Assembly (NCBI GenBank): GCA_947575935.1
Contig: CANPPM010000144.1
Span: 1 to 7,051, forward strand
Reading direction: 5' to 3'
From: an uncultured Butyricicoccus sp.
Lineage (GTDB): Bacteria > Bacillota > Clostridia > Oscillospirales > Butyricicoccaceae
Length of the DNA stretch: 7,051 nt
How positions within the stretch are numbered: the first letter of the stretch is position 1; each line of letters begins with the position of its first letter. Positions 1 through 5,875 of this stretch are shown here, piece by piece. Made by a program: the position numbers and the translations under genes. The notes under the pieces were generated by a model that was not told the DNA's origin, did no database searches, and saw only the letters and a program-made list of their open reading frames with translations.

Positions 1-113
1 GCAAAACTTGATAGAAAGACGTATATTGGGGCTCTTGTGAGCAGGCCCTAGATCCTGTATCTGCTCCGTTCTCTGAAAATTCCTGGTTTTTTGAAGGATT
101 TTGAAAAAAATAC

Positions 114-142
114 TTGCATTTTTTCTGCCGGGATGGTAGAAT
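114..142 (+). promoter_or_regulatory. Predicted sigma-A promoter of rpsT
   Basis: TTGCAT at 114-119 and TAGAAT at 137-142 are separated by exactly 17 bp. The -10 box is preceded by TGG (134-136), which makes it an extended -10 (TGn) and compensates for the weak -35. It lies 44 bp before the rpsT start, with a strong GGAGGTG ribosome site (171-177) in between. Transcription should start near 149. Confidence 0.7.
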
Positions 143-185
143 ATGAAGTACTGATGAGTTTTAAACAAAAGGAGGTGTATTTTGA

Positions 186-449
186 ATGCCGAATATTAAA
201 TCTGCGAAAAAGCGCGTGAAAGTGATCAAAGTCAAGACCCTGCAGAATCAGATGGCCAAATCCGCGCTGAAAACGACCCTCAAGAAGTTTGACGCTGCTG
301 TTGCCGGCGGCGATAAGGCTGCCGCACAGGCTGCATACAAGGCTGCTGTCAAGGCCGTTGACCAGGCTGCTGCAAAGCACCTGATGCACAAAAATAAGGC
401 TGCCCACAAAAAGAGCGCGATGACCCTGAAACTCAATGCAGCAGTCTGA
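186..449 (+). CDS. rpsT: 30S ribosomal protein S20
   Basis: This is the primary 16S rRNA-binding protein bS20 of the small ribosomal subunit. The 87-residue protein has the normal family length and begins MPNIKSAKKRVKV, the conserved basic S20 N-terminus. A long Ala/Lys-rich helical body follows (about residues 24-75, with KKFDAAV and the HLMHKNKAAHKKSAM stretch). The start is set by GGAGGTG at 171-177, 8 bp upstream. The gene stands alone: its own extended -10 promoter lies upstream and an intrinsic terminator begins 22 bp after the stop. In many Firmicutes rpsT is monocistronic and can be autoregulated by S20, but no specific autoregulatory structure is evident here. It is a housekeeping gene and anchors this end of the window to the chromosome. 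Confidence 0.97.
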   Translation: MPNIKSAKKRVKVIKVKTLQNQMAKSALKTTLKKFDAAVAGGDKAAAQAAYKAAVKAVDQAAAKHLMHKNKAAHKKSAMTLKLNAAV

Positions 450-471
450 TAAAGCGTCCCCCGAAACAGAG

Positions 472-501
472 GAACCTGTCCGATCCCGGCAGGTTCTTTT
501 T
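472..501 (+). terminator. Intrinsic terminator of rpsT
   Basis: The arms GAACCTGTC (472-480) and GGCAGGTTC (488-496) pair over 9 bp with one G-U pair. The loop is 7 nt (481-487) and TTTTT (497-501) follows directly. It sits 22 bp past the rpsT stop, in the right orientation to end that transcript. Confidence 0.9.
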
Positions 502-681
502 GATATTCCTTCAAATTGCGATCAAAAATACCATTCCGGGTTTTGCAGAAGAAACAGCATGCACAAAACGCGTTCACCGTCTATCCATCGTCCTTTCCGC
601 AGCACAGCGGCCGTCTGCAACTTAACGGCATGCGGCGCCAGACCTTCCGCGTTTTTTAATCCCCGCTTAAATTCCAGTCTC

Positions 682-714
682 GTAGATAAAAAGTAGATAA
701 ATCTCCTGTATACT
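682..714 (+). promoter_or_regulatory. Candidate activator-dependent promoter of the + strand exporter
   Basis: GTAGATAAA occurs twice, at 682-690 and 693-701, exactly 11 bp (one helical turn) apart. TATACT, a one-mismatch -10 box, follows at 709-714. No TTGACA-like -35 is present at the expected distance; the second repeat lies close to where it would be. Helically phased direct repeats just upstream of a -10 are the usual arrangement for an OmpR-type activator (general knowledge). The assignment of promoter and operator is inference. Transcription from this box would start near 721. Confidence 0.45.
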
Positions 715-744
715 CTCCATGAAAACACATGGAGGGTATTTTTT
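710..744 (+). terminator. 12-bp hairpin with T-tract before the exporter genes (attenuator or operator)
   Basis: Bases 710-721 pair with 728-739 over 12 bp (one G-U pair) around a 6-nt loop, and six T residues (739-744) follow. By form this is an intrinsic terminator 28 bp before the ATPase start, so transcription arriving from upstream would stop here. However, its left arm overlaps the candidate -10 box (709-714). If that box is the promoter, only part of the hairpin is transcribed and the inverted repeat is better read as a repressor operator. Confidence 0.65.
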
Positions 745-772
745 GCGCCCTCGTGCGGAAAGGAGTTTTTAG

Positions 773-1666
773 ATGGAATTGAAAACGACCGGGCTGACAA
801 AAAAATTCGGCTCAAAAATCGCTGTGAATCATTTGAATATCACCCTATCAAACGGCGTTTACGGCTTGTTAGGTGCAAATGGGGCGGGAAAGACGACATT
901 GATTCGGTTGCTGTGCAGCCTCCAGGCGCCTACATCCGGAAAAATTGTACTCAACGGTAAAGATATTATAGCGCTGGACGAAACATACCGCCATCTTTTA
1001 GGGTATCTGCCGCAGCATTTCCGCTGCTATCCCGACTTTACAGCATTTGATTTTTTACTGTACGTATCTGCCTTAAAGGGATTAAGCGAAAAAAACGCAA
1101 AGAAAAGGGCATCCGCGCTGCTTGAAGCCGTTGGTTTATCTGCAGAAAGCCGGCACAAAATCAAGACCTTTTCAGGCGGCATGAAACAACGCTTAGGCGT
1201 TGCGCAGGCCATGCTTAACAATCCCCATATCTTGATTTTAGACGAACCAACAGCGGGTCTCGACCCCAAAGAGCGCATCCGTTTCCGGAATCTGATCAGC
1301 GCCTTTGCCCAAAACCGTATTGTGATTTTATCGACGCATATTGTTTCAGATGTAGAATGTATCGCCGAAGAAATTATGATGATGAAATCGGGCGCAATTG
1401 TCCGCCGGGGAAACCCACAGGAAATCCCTTCCGAGATTGACGGGCAGGTATGGGAATGCACCGTTCCGACAGCTCATGCAAAAAGATATGCGGCCGCGTT
1501 TCATACAAGTAATCTTCGAAACACGGACCGTGGGGAAACTGTATTACGAATCCTATCTGATCATCCGCCTATGGAAAATGCAGTGTGTGTACCACCAAAC
1601 TTAGAAGATTTGTATTTATTCTATTTCAAAGGAGATCCTCAAAGTGAAAAAGCTCATTCAATTTGA
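773..1666 (+). CDS. ABC-2 type exporter, ATP-binding protein
   Basis: This is the cytoplasmic nucleotide-binding subunit of a two-gene exporter. Of 297 residues, roughly 1-215 form the ATPase domain: Walker A GANGAGKT (34-41), Q-loop Gln81 in GYLPQHF, signature FSGGMKQR (133-140), Walker B ILILDEP (153-159), D-loop Asp164 and switch His189. All catalytic positions are intact. The remaining about 80 residues form a divergent C-terminal domain of the kind seen in drug and peptide exporters. AAGGAG (760-765) lies 7 bp before the ATG. The 3' end overlaps the permease gene by 23 bp, so the two are translationally coupled and presumably form one complex. Substrate is unknown. The sequence style resembles clostridial exporters often found beside ECF sigma factors, but no such gene is here. 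It is more AT-rich than the - strand cluster. Confidence 0.9.
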   Translation: MELKTTGLTKKFGSKIAVNHLNITLSNGVYGLLGANGAGKTTLIRLLCSLQAPTSGKIVLNGKDIIALDETYRHLLGYLPQHFRCYPDFTAFDFLLYVSALKGLSEKNAKKRASALLEAVGLSAESRHKIKTFSGGMKQRLGVAQAMLNNPHILILDEPTAGLDPKERIRFRNLISAFAQNRIVILSTHIVSDVECIAEEIMMMKSGAIVRRGNPQEIPSEIDGQVWECTVPTAHAKRYAAAFHTSNLRNTDRGETVLRILSDHPPMENAVCVPPNLEDLYLFYFKGDPQSEKAHSI

Positions 1667-2720
1667 ATTGCGGAAACTATGCGCAGCGCGCCTGACGCAA
1701 GCCGCTTTCCTTACGTTGTTGCTTCTATCGGCCCTTTTGGGCTTTTCAACTTATCAAAATATGTATGCCTTTGACGGCAACAGCAGGGAGGGGACAGGAC
1801 GTGCGGCGGTCGAAATCGATCAATCTATTGCAGAAAACTATGGGGGACTCCTGACGGATGAAAAGGTACGGCGAATGATGGAAGCGTTTCAGCCCACGCA
1901 GGATTTACATGGCATGCATGCAGCTTATCTTTATCAAAACGCCCTGCAATCGGCCTTATTTTGCAATTTCTCTGATTCAAACGGCAACTGGAATGGCCTT
2001 AGCGTTTCCGACGTATTTGGAACGGAAGAAATTCAGATTGGATATACATATGGATGGCTCAAAACAAGTCAAAACATGGTGAAACTATTGATCCTATCGT
2101 CATTCGCCGCCGCGATGATCACCGCGCCTATTTTTTCGGGGGAATACGAGGGGGTTGATCAGATTATTTTAACCAGCAGATACGGAAAAACAAAATGTTC
2201 AACGGCAAAAGTCATTGCAGGGAGTTTCACTGCGCTGTTTTTGACAACGGTCGTTTCGGCAGTCAACCTGATATACGCTTTTGTGCTGTACGGCAGCAGC
2301 GGGCTGGGCTGCAGCATCCTCTTTGCTCCTGCAGACTTTTCTGAAGCGTATATTCCATTCAATCTTACTTGCGGCACATTGCTGCAATATCAAATCCTTT
2401 TGGCATTTACCGGGACGCTTGGCATCACGGGCATTACCTTCGCGCTATCTGCCGTATGTAAAAACCCAATGCTATCATTGGCCGCTTCTGCGGCAGTTTA
2501 CTTTTTCCCGGTTATGCTGCCCGTTCCAGAAACAAGTCCGCTATTTAAGTTCCTTACGCTCCTCCCCATTTATCATGCACAGTTTGTGTCCCTCATGTCG
2601 ATCGGGCAATGCAGCGGCAGCGTGCTGTACGCACAATTGGCCGTACCCGCCGCATTGCTGTTAATGGGGGCCGGCATTTTTATTTCCCGCAGAGTATTTG
2701 CAAAACACCAAGTTTCATAA
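1644..2720 (+). CDS. ABC-2 type exporter, membrane permease
   Basis: This 358-residue integral membrane protein should form the channel for the ATPase encoded just upstream. Six hydrophobic segments are visible, at about 19-36, 146-164, 190-216, 248-271, 276-294 and 327-347. A long polar loop of about 110 residues lies between the first two and is probably extracytoplasmic. The charged stretch FSGEYEGVDQIILTS (164-178) after the second segment is the usual cytoplasmic region that contacts the ATPase in ABC-2 permeases. The start is GTG (1644), chosen because AAAGGAG (1628-1634) lies 9 bp upstream inside the ATPase gene and MKKLIQFELRKL is a typical permease N-terminus. The substrate cannot be read from sequence. 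No clear intrinsic terminator follows on the + strand. Confidence 0.87.
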   Translation: MKKLIQFELRKLCAARLTQAAFLTLLLLSALLGFSTYQNMYAFDGNSREGTGRAAVEIDQSIAENYGGLLTDEKVRRMMEAFQPTQDLHGMHAAYLYQNALQSALFCNFSDSNGNWNGLSVSDVFGTEEIQIGYTYGWLKTSQNMVKLLILSSFAAAMITAPIFSGEYEGVDQIILTSRYGKTKCSTAKVIAGSFTALFLTTVVSAVNLIYAFVLYGSSGLGCSILFAPADFSEAYIPFNLTCGTLLQYQILLAFTGTLGITGITFALSAVCKNPMLSLAASAAVYFFPVMLPVPETSPLFKFLTLLPIYHAQFVSLMSIGQCSGSVLYAQLAVPAALLLMGAGIFISRRVFAKHQVS

Positions 2721-2746
2721 ACAAACCGATCCAGATGCCGAAATGG

Positions 2747-2767
2747 AAAAACTGCCGCACGGCGGCA
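2747..2767 (-). terminator. Weak candidate terminator for the - strand cluster
   Basis: Bases 2753-2758 pair with 2762-2767 (6 GC-rich bp, 3-nt loop). Read on the - strand the hairpin is followed by GTTTTT. It could end - strand transcripts before they run into the + strand permease gene. It lies about 315 bp past the kinase stop, which is far, so the assignment is tentative. Confidence 0.4.
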
Positions 2768-2812
2768 AAGAAAAAAACGCCGTACAGCAGAGGTGTCCAC
2801 ACACCCATCCTG

Positions 2813-2987
2813 AAACGGCGGCTAGGGCTTGTTTGGAAAATGTCAACACGCTCAAACAACAGTCCTTTTTCCGCCACATTTCCCCAATTTTTCTTGAAAT
2901 ACATCCAGTATTCCTGCGAAAAATTGTGTTTGTCTGGCGAAAAAATTCCTCGCCATTGTGCATATTTCCATTTTCAAACGGCGGCTA
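2813..2987. repeat. 12-bp exact direct repeat AAACGGCGGCTA, 163 bp apart
   Basis: The two identical copies are at 2813-2824 and 2976-2987. An inverted pair GGCTTGTTT (2826-2834) / AAACAAGCC (3005-3013) lies just to the right of each copy. No matching target-site duplication was found at the outer edges of the inverted pair. Confidence 0.6.
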
Positions 2988-3068
2988 AAAAAGCCTCCCT
3001 CTGAAAACAAGCCATTTTCGCTGCGCATCACGGCAGAAACTCGCCTTTTCGGTTTCAGGAATGGGATA

Positions 3069-3108
3069 CCGGCAGAGGAGATCATTCCGTTATACGCTCC
3101 TCTGCCGG
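3069..3108. repeat. Perfect 12-bp inverted repeat spanning the kinase stop codon
   Basis: CCGGCAGAGGAG (3069-3080) is perfectly complementary to 3097-3108 around a 16-nt loop. The kinase stop codon (3082-3084) lies in the loop, and the right arm encodes the last kinase residues (PAEE). Neither strand has a T-tract after the hairpin, so it is not a textbook intrinsic terminator. It may protect the 3' end of the mRNA or weaken transcription from both directions. Confidence 0.75.
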
Positions 3109-3978
3109 CAAAAAAGACAACTTGATTTCCAGTGTGTTGTCTGTAATCCGGGCAGATACCTGCCCGCCCATCCGTTCCATCAGTTCCCGCACAATAGAAA
3201 GCCCCAGACCGGCCCCGCCCTTCGCCCGGGCGGGGCTGCTCTGATAGAATCGGTCAAATAAGCGCTCCGGGTCTGGCCTAGGACCGGAAAGCAGTACATT
3301 GGAAAAGCAGATCTCCCGTCCCCGGCCAGCGACCGCCAGCCCCCCGCCGCCGTGTCGCAGGGCATTGGCAATCAGGTTCCGGTACACCCGGCACAGCGCC
3401 TCTGGGTTGGCCAAAACCTTCATATCCTCCCGGTCAAAGCGCAGTTCCGGCGCCACCCCCGCCCCCTCCAACTGCGGGTAAAACTCTGCCAGCACATCCC
3501 ACAGAAGCGGCAGCGCCGCCATTTCCCTGCATTCTATCGGAAGGGCGCCGCCCTGCAGACGGGTGTAAAGAAACAGCTCCTCTAAAAGTTCTTCCAGTTC
3601 CTGCAGCCGTTTTTTCACAATGTCTAGGTATTCCGTCTGGCGCGTTTCCTCCTCCTTCAGCAGCTCCAGGTAACCCATCGCCCCGGCCAAGGGGGTGCGA
3701 ATGTCGTGAGAGATACAGGACATCGTATATTTCAGCTCCTGCTCCCGCCGCAGGGTCTCCAAACGAAGCCGCCTCCCCTCCTCTAACCGTGCATTTACTG
3801 CCTGACACAGCCTCCGTGGGACCGCACCTGGCATCCCCACCGTCAAACACAGATTGCTTTCCGCCGGGGTCTCCTCCAAGATCCTGGCCATCTCCCGCAT
3901 TTGCACGCGGTAAGACCACAGGCGCAGCACCGCAATCCCCAAGGCGGCAAGGGACAAAATCAGGGCAGGCAGAATCAA
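3082..3978 (-). CDS. Sensor histidine kinase, short-sensor type
   Basis: This 298-residue membrane kinase should phosphorylate the response regulator encoded at the head of the cluster. Only one hydrophobic segment is visible (about residues 4-21), followed by a cytoplasmic linker and no extracellular domain. The H-box is SCISHDIRTPL with the phospho-acceptor His91. The N-box is YRNLIANALRHG (Asn201, Asn205) and the G2 loop is GGAGLGLSIV (254-263). The usual DxGxG G1 motif is replaced by FSN (225-227), a variant seen in other kinases. The start is TTG: the permease stop TAA is in frame only three codons upstream and no ATG or GTG is available there; AAGGAGG (3989-3983) overlaps that stop. Coupling to the exporter suggests sensing of transported peptides or of transporter activity, by analogy with BceS- and CprK-like systems. 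Confidence 0.9.
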   Translation of the reverse strand: MILPALILSLAALGIAVLRLWSYRVQMREMARILEETPAESNLCLTVGMPGAVPRRLCQAVNARLEEGRRLRLETLRREQELKYTMSCISHDIRTPLAGAMGYLELLKEEETRQTEYLDIVKKRLQELEELLEELFLYTRLQGGALPIECREMAALPLLWDVLAEFYPQLEGAGVAPELRFDREDMKVLANPEALCRVYRNLIANALRHGGGGLAVAGRGREICFSNVLLSGPRPDPERLFDRFYQSSPARAKGGAGLGLSIVRELMERMGGQVSARITDNTLEIKLSFLPAEERITE

Positions 3979-3990
3979 AATTCCTCCTTA
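3976..3990 (-). promoter_or_regulatory. Ribosome site overlapping the permease stop, with TTG start for the kinase
   Basis: Read on the - strand, TAAGGAGG both ends the permease (TAA, 3990-3988) and supplies a near-perfect Shine-Dalgarno. Four bases later comes TTG (3978-3976). Because TAA and TTG share one reading frame, the kinase cannot begin further upstream. This fixes both the rare start codon and the short N-terminus. Confidence 0.75.
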
Positions 3991-4794
3991 AATGTCCTGC
4001 TTCTCCATCGCCAGCAGGCTTCCAACTCCGTAAACGACCGCCCAAACGACAGTACAGGCCAGGATCATTCCTACCCGCGTTATCCCGTTTTGGGGCGTGT
4101 AAACACTTTTCACCACAGAAGCAAGAACATATTGCTCCAGAGGAGGCCAGTGCAGCAATTTATGCAACGTTCCCAACAAAACAGCGGTCAGCCCGCCTCC
4201 GGCCACCAAAGATAGAATAATTCCCAGCGTGGAACTTCGCGTCAAAAGGACCAGCGCCAGGGCCATCAAGGCAAACGCCCAATGGGGCAGCCACATCCAA
4301 AGCATGTATTGCAGAATATCCGGAAGGGTATTGGGCAAAGGGCGCATCCCAAACAGGCGGGGGGCCAGCAGAATCAGCACAGCGCCCAAGAGGGTGACAA
4401 TGCCGCTGTAGACCCCTGCAGCCAGCGCCTTCGACAGGACATAACGGATCCGGCGCGGCTGGGCACAGCATGTATTTTTGATAAAGCCGCTGGAAAAGTC
4501 ACCGCTGACAAAGAGGGTAACCCCAATCCCAATGACAATCAGCAAAAAACCGCCGCCCAAGGTCTCATGGGCCAGATCTAGCTGGGTCATATTGCGGATC
4601 TCTTCCGACATCCGTCGGTCAGCCTCTTCAATCTCCGCACCGTGCGCGCCCATGCCGTCCAGCGTCTCCGGGTCAGAGACAACCGCAGTCATCAGAGATA
4701 TCATCAAAACCAGCGCCGCCGTAATCAACAGGATGACCTGAAAACCGCGGCTCCGGAACAGCCGCCGCAAATCCATACGCAGCATATTAAACAT
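3988..4794 (-). CDS. Lantibiotic/bacitracin-type ABC exporter permease (BcrB/LanE-G-like)
   Basis: This 268-residue membrane subunit partners the ATPase encoded just upstream. Six hydrophobic segments are visible at about 18-39, 81-97, 123-144, 165-184, 189-208 and 242-262, with a polar loop (40-80) after the first. SGDFSSGFIKN (97-107) following segment two resembles the conserved cytoplasmic stretch of peptide-immunity ABC-2 permeases. The ATG at 4794 is preferred: GGAGG (4807-4803) is 8 bp upstream, whereas the ATG at 4800 leaves only 2 bp. A longer reading from 4869 would start inside the ATPase gene with no ribosome site. The gene overlaps the ATPase 3' end by 8 bp, and 9 bp separate its stop from the kinase start. 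Only one permease gene is present, so a homodimer (as in BcrAB) rather than a LanE/LanG heterodimer is inferred. Confidence 0.87.
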   Translation of the reverse strand: MFNMLRMDLRRLFRSRGFQVILLITAALVLMISLMTAVVSDPETLDGMGAHGAEIEEADRRMSEEIRNMTQLDLAHETLGGGFLLIVIGIGVTLFVSGDFSSGFIKNTCCAQPRRIRYVLSKALAAGVYSGIVTLLGAVLILLAPRLFGMRPLPNTLPDILQYMLWMWLPHWAFALMALALVLLTRSSTLGIILSLVAGGGLTAVLLGTLHKLLHWPPLEQYVLASVVKSVYTPQNGITRVGMILACTVVWAVVYGVGSLLAMEKQDI

Positions 4795-5698
4795 GGTCAT
4801 TTCCTCCCATCCGCTCCAGAAAATAACTTTCCAGGTCCTGCCGGTGCAGCCCCATCTCCTCCACTGCAACGCCCGCCTGGGCGAGAATCTTCCCTACGGT
4901 CTTGGTATCCACGGCTTCATAAATCCGGATCTCACCCTCCGGCCGCATTTCCCAGCGGGTTAGATGGAGTTCTCGCTCCAGCAAAGCCGCTGCCTTCTGG
5001 GGCTGGTCCGAACGCAGGTGCAAATAGTCGGTACATTTCTGTTCCAGTTCCCCGGCGGTAACCTGCTCCACCATGCGGCCCTCCTGAATAATGCCGTACC
5101 GGGTTGCAATCTTGCTCAATTCGCCCAGAATATGGGAACTGATTAGCAGGGTCAGCCCCCGCTCCCGGTTCAGCCGCAGCAGCAGCTCCCGCATCTCCCG
5201 GATGCCCTCCGGATCCAGACCGTTAATCGGCTCATCCAACAGAAGAAGATCCGGCCCGCCCAGCAGGGCGAGGCCCACCCCCAGCCGCTGCTTCATGCCC
5301 ATGGAATAGTGGCGCGCCGGCTTTTTCTCTTTTGGAGCCAACCCCACAGTCCTCAAAATTTCGTCCACCCGCCGATCCGGGCGATCCAGCCCCAGCAGCG
5401 TGGCGTACAGCAGCAGGTTCTCCCGGCCGCTCAGGTCCGGGTAGAGTCCCGGCTGCTCAATGAGCGCCCCCACCCGGCGGTGTGCCACCGAGTCCCGGAC
5501 GGGTTTGCCAAAAATCAGCGCTCCCCCCTGCGTAGGCCGGGCCAGCCCACACAGAAGTTTCAGGGTCGTGGACTTGCCTGCGCCGTTTCGGCCGATGAAG
5601 CCGTAGATGTCCCCCTGCTCCACCCGCAGTTCCAAATTCTCCACCGCCCATTTGTCCTTATAGCGTTTTGACAGCCCCATTGTCTGTATGACCGACAT
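4787..5698 (-). CDS. Lantibiotic/bacitracin-type ABC exporter ATPase (BcrA/LanF-like)
   Basis: This 303-residue ATP-binding subunit probably drives removal of a peptide antibiotic from the membrane. The ATPase domain (about 1-215) shows Walker A GRNGAGKS (36-43), signature YSMGMKQR (131-138), Walker B LLLLDEP (151-157) and switch His189. Where the + strand exporter has Q-loop Gln81 in LGYLPQHF, this protein reads VGALIEQPG, placing Glu81 at that position. Such an E-loop is a known hallmark of LanF-type self-protection ATPases; a one-residue shift onto Gln82 is possible but less natural. The variant SMGM signature is also typical of BcrA relatives. The last about 85 residues form a C-terminal domain of unknown role. 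GGAGG (5710-5706) is 7 bp before the ATG. The gene leads a coupled ATPase-permease-kinase set. Confidence 0.9.
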   Translation of the reverse strand: MSVIQTMGLSKRYKDKWAVENLELRVEQGDIYGFIGRNGAGKSTTLKLLCGLARPTQGGALIFGKPVRDSVAHRRVGALIEQPGLYPDLSGRENLLLYATLLGLDRPDRRVDEILRTVGLAPKEKKPARHYSMGMKQRLGVGLALLGGPDLLLLDEPINGLDPEGIREMRELLLRLNRERGLTLLISSHILGELSKIATRYGIIQEGRMVEQVTAGELEQKCTDYLHLRSDQPQKAAALLERELHLTRWEMRPEGEIRIYEAVDTKTVGKILAQAGVAVEEMGLHRQDLESYFLERMGGNDHV

Positions 5699-5774
5699 AT
5701 CAAAGCCTCCTTTTTTGTTTGCAAGCTCAGTCTAACAGACAAATGCCCAAACATCGCAAAGCAAAGGTAAAAAA

Positions 5775-5807
5775 AGTATAAAGCTTATCCTGCCGCTTCA
5801 CTGAAGC
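5775..5807 (-). promoter_or_regulatory. Candidate regulated promoter of the ATPase-permease-kinase genes
   Basis: On the - strand a perfect 13-bp palindrome GCTTCAGTGAAGC (5807-5795) is followed after 14 bp by TATACT (5780-5775). No good -35 is present; the palindrome occupies that position, as a regulator site often does. It lies 77 bp upstream of the ATPase start in the 177-bp gap after the regulator gene. A promoter here would let the exporter respond to the regulator while the regulator is made separately. This is inference, and co-transcription from the upstream promoter is equally possible because no terminator is seen in the gap. Confidence 0.4.
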
Positions 5808-5875
5808 CCAGTTTCCCGCTCGGGTCTCCTTCCAGCTCCGGCAAGACCCAATCCACCCGGACAGCCCGGTTAAAC

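Larger units (their letters stand above)
502..772. other. Gene-free stretch between rpsT and the exporter operon
   Basis: No convincing gene is present. Open frames across it on both strands lack ribosome sites and run through the rpsT terminator or into the exporter coding region. The first about 170 bp show nothing recognisable. The last about 90 bp (682-772) hold the direct repeat, TATACT box, hairpin and ribosome site described separately. Confidence 0.6.
2721..3081. other. Non-coding region between convergent operons, with paired repeats
   Basis: These 361 bp lie between the permease stop (+) and the kinase stop (-). No frame has a credible ribosome site. The region contains a 12-bp exact direct repeat AAACGGCGGCTA (2813-2824 and 2976-2987). 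It also has a 9-bp inverted pair, GGCTTGTTT (2826-2834) and AAACAAGCC (3005-3013), and a 6-bp hairpin TGGCGA/TCGCCA (2935-2940, 2950-2955). This is more structure than a spacer needs. It could be a dispersed intergenic repeat, a remnant element or a structured RNA. Confidence 0.5.

Noticed and set aside
1..51. Open frame to a TAG at 49-51, possibly the end of an upstream gene
   Set aside because: Only 16 codons are visible and the peptide matches no protein end I recognise, so it cannot be supported.
436..696. 86-codon + strand frame after rpsT
   Set aside because: It starts inside rpsT, runs through the rpsT terminator and has no ribosome site.
522..815. 97-codon - strand frame before the + strand exporter
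   Set aside because: It starts inside the ATPase gene, crosses the regulatory hairpin and has no ribosome site or recognisable protein features.
2829..2870. TTGTTTG/CAAACAA hairpin followed by TTTTT as terminator of the + strand exporter
   Set aside because: The stem is 7 mostly A-T pairs with a 17-nt loop and the T-run starts 6 nt after it; too weak to call.
2680..2904. 74-codon hydrophobic - strand frame in the convergent region
   Set aside because: The end is hydrophobic and superficially membrane-like, but it has no ribosome site, overlaps the permease 3' end and shows no family match I know.
3434..4045. 203-codon - strand frame overlapping the kinase and permease
   Set aside because: It is the shifted-frame shadow of the GC-rich kinase gene, with glycine- and proline-rich low-complexity composition.
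4795..4869. Longer N-terminus for the - strand permease
   Set aside because: The extra 25 residues lie inside the ATPase gene and lack a ribosome site, whereas GGAGG is ideally spaced for the ATG at 4794.
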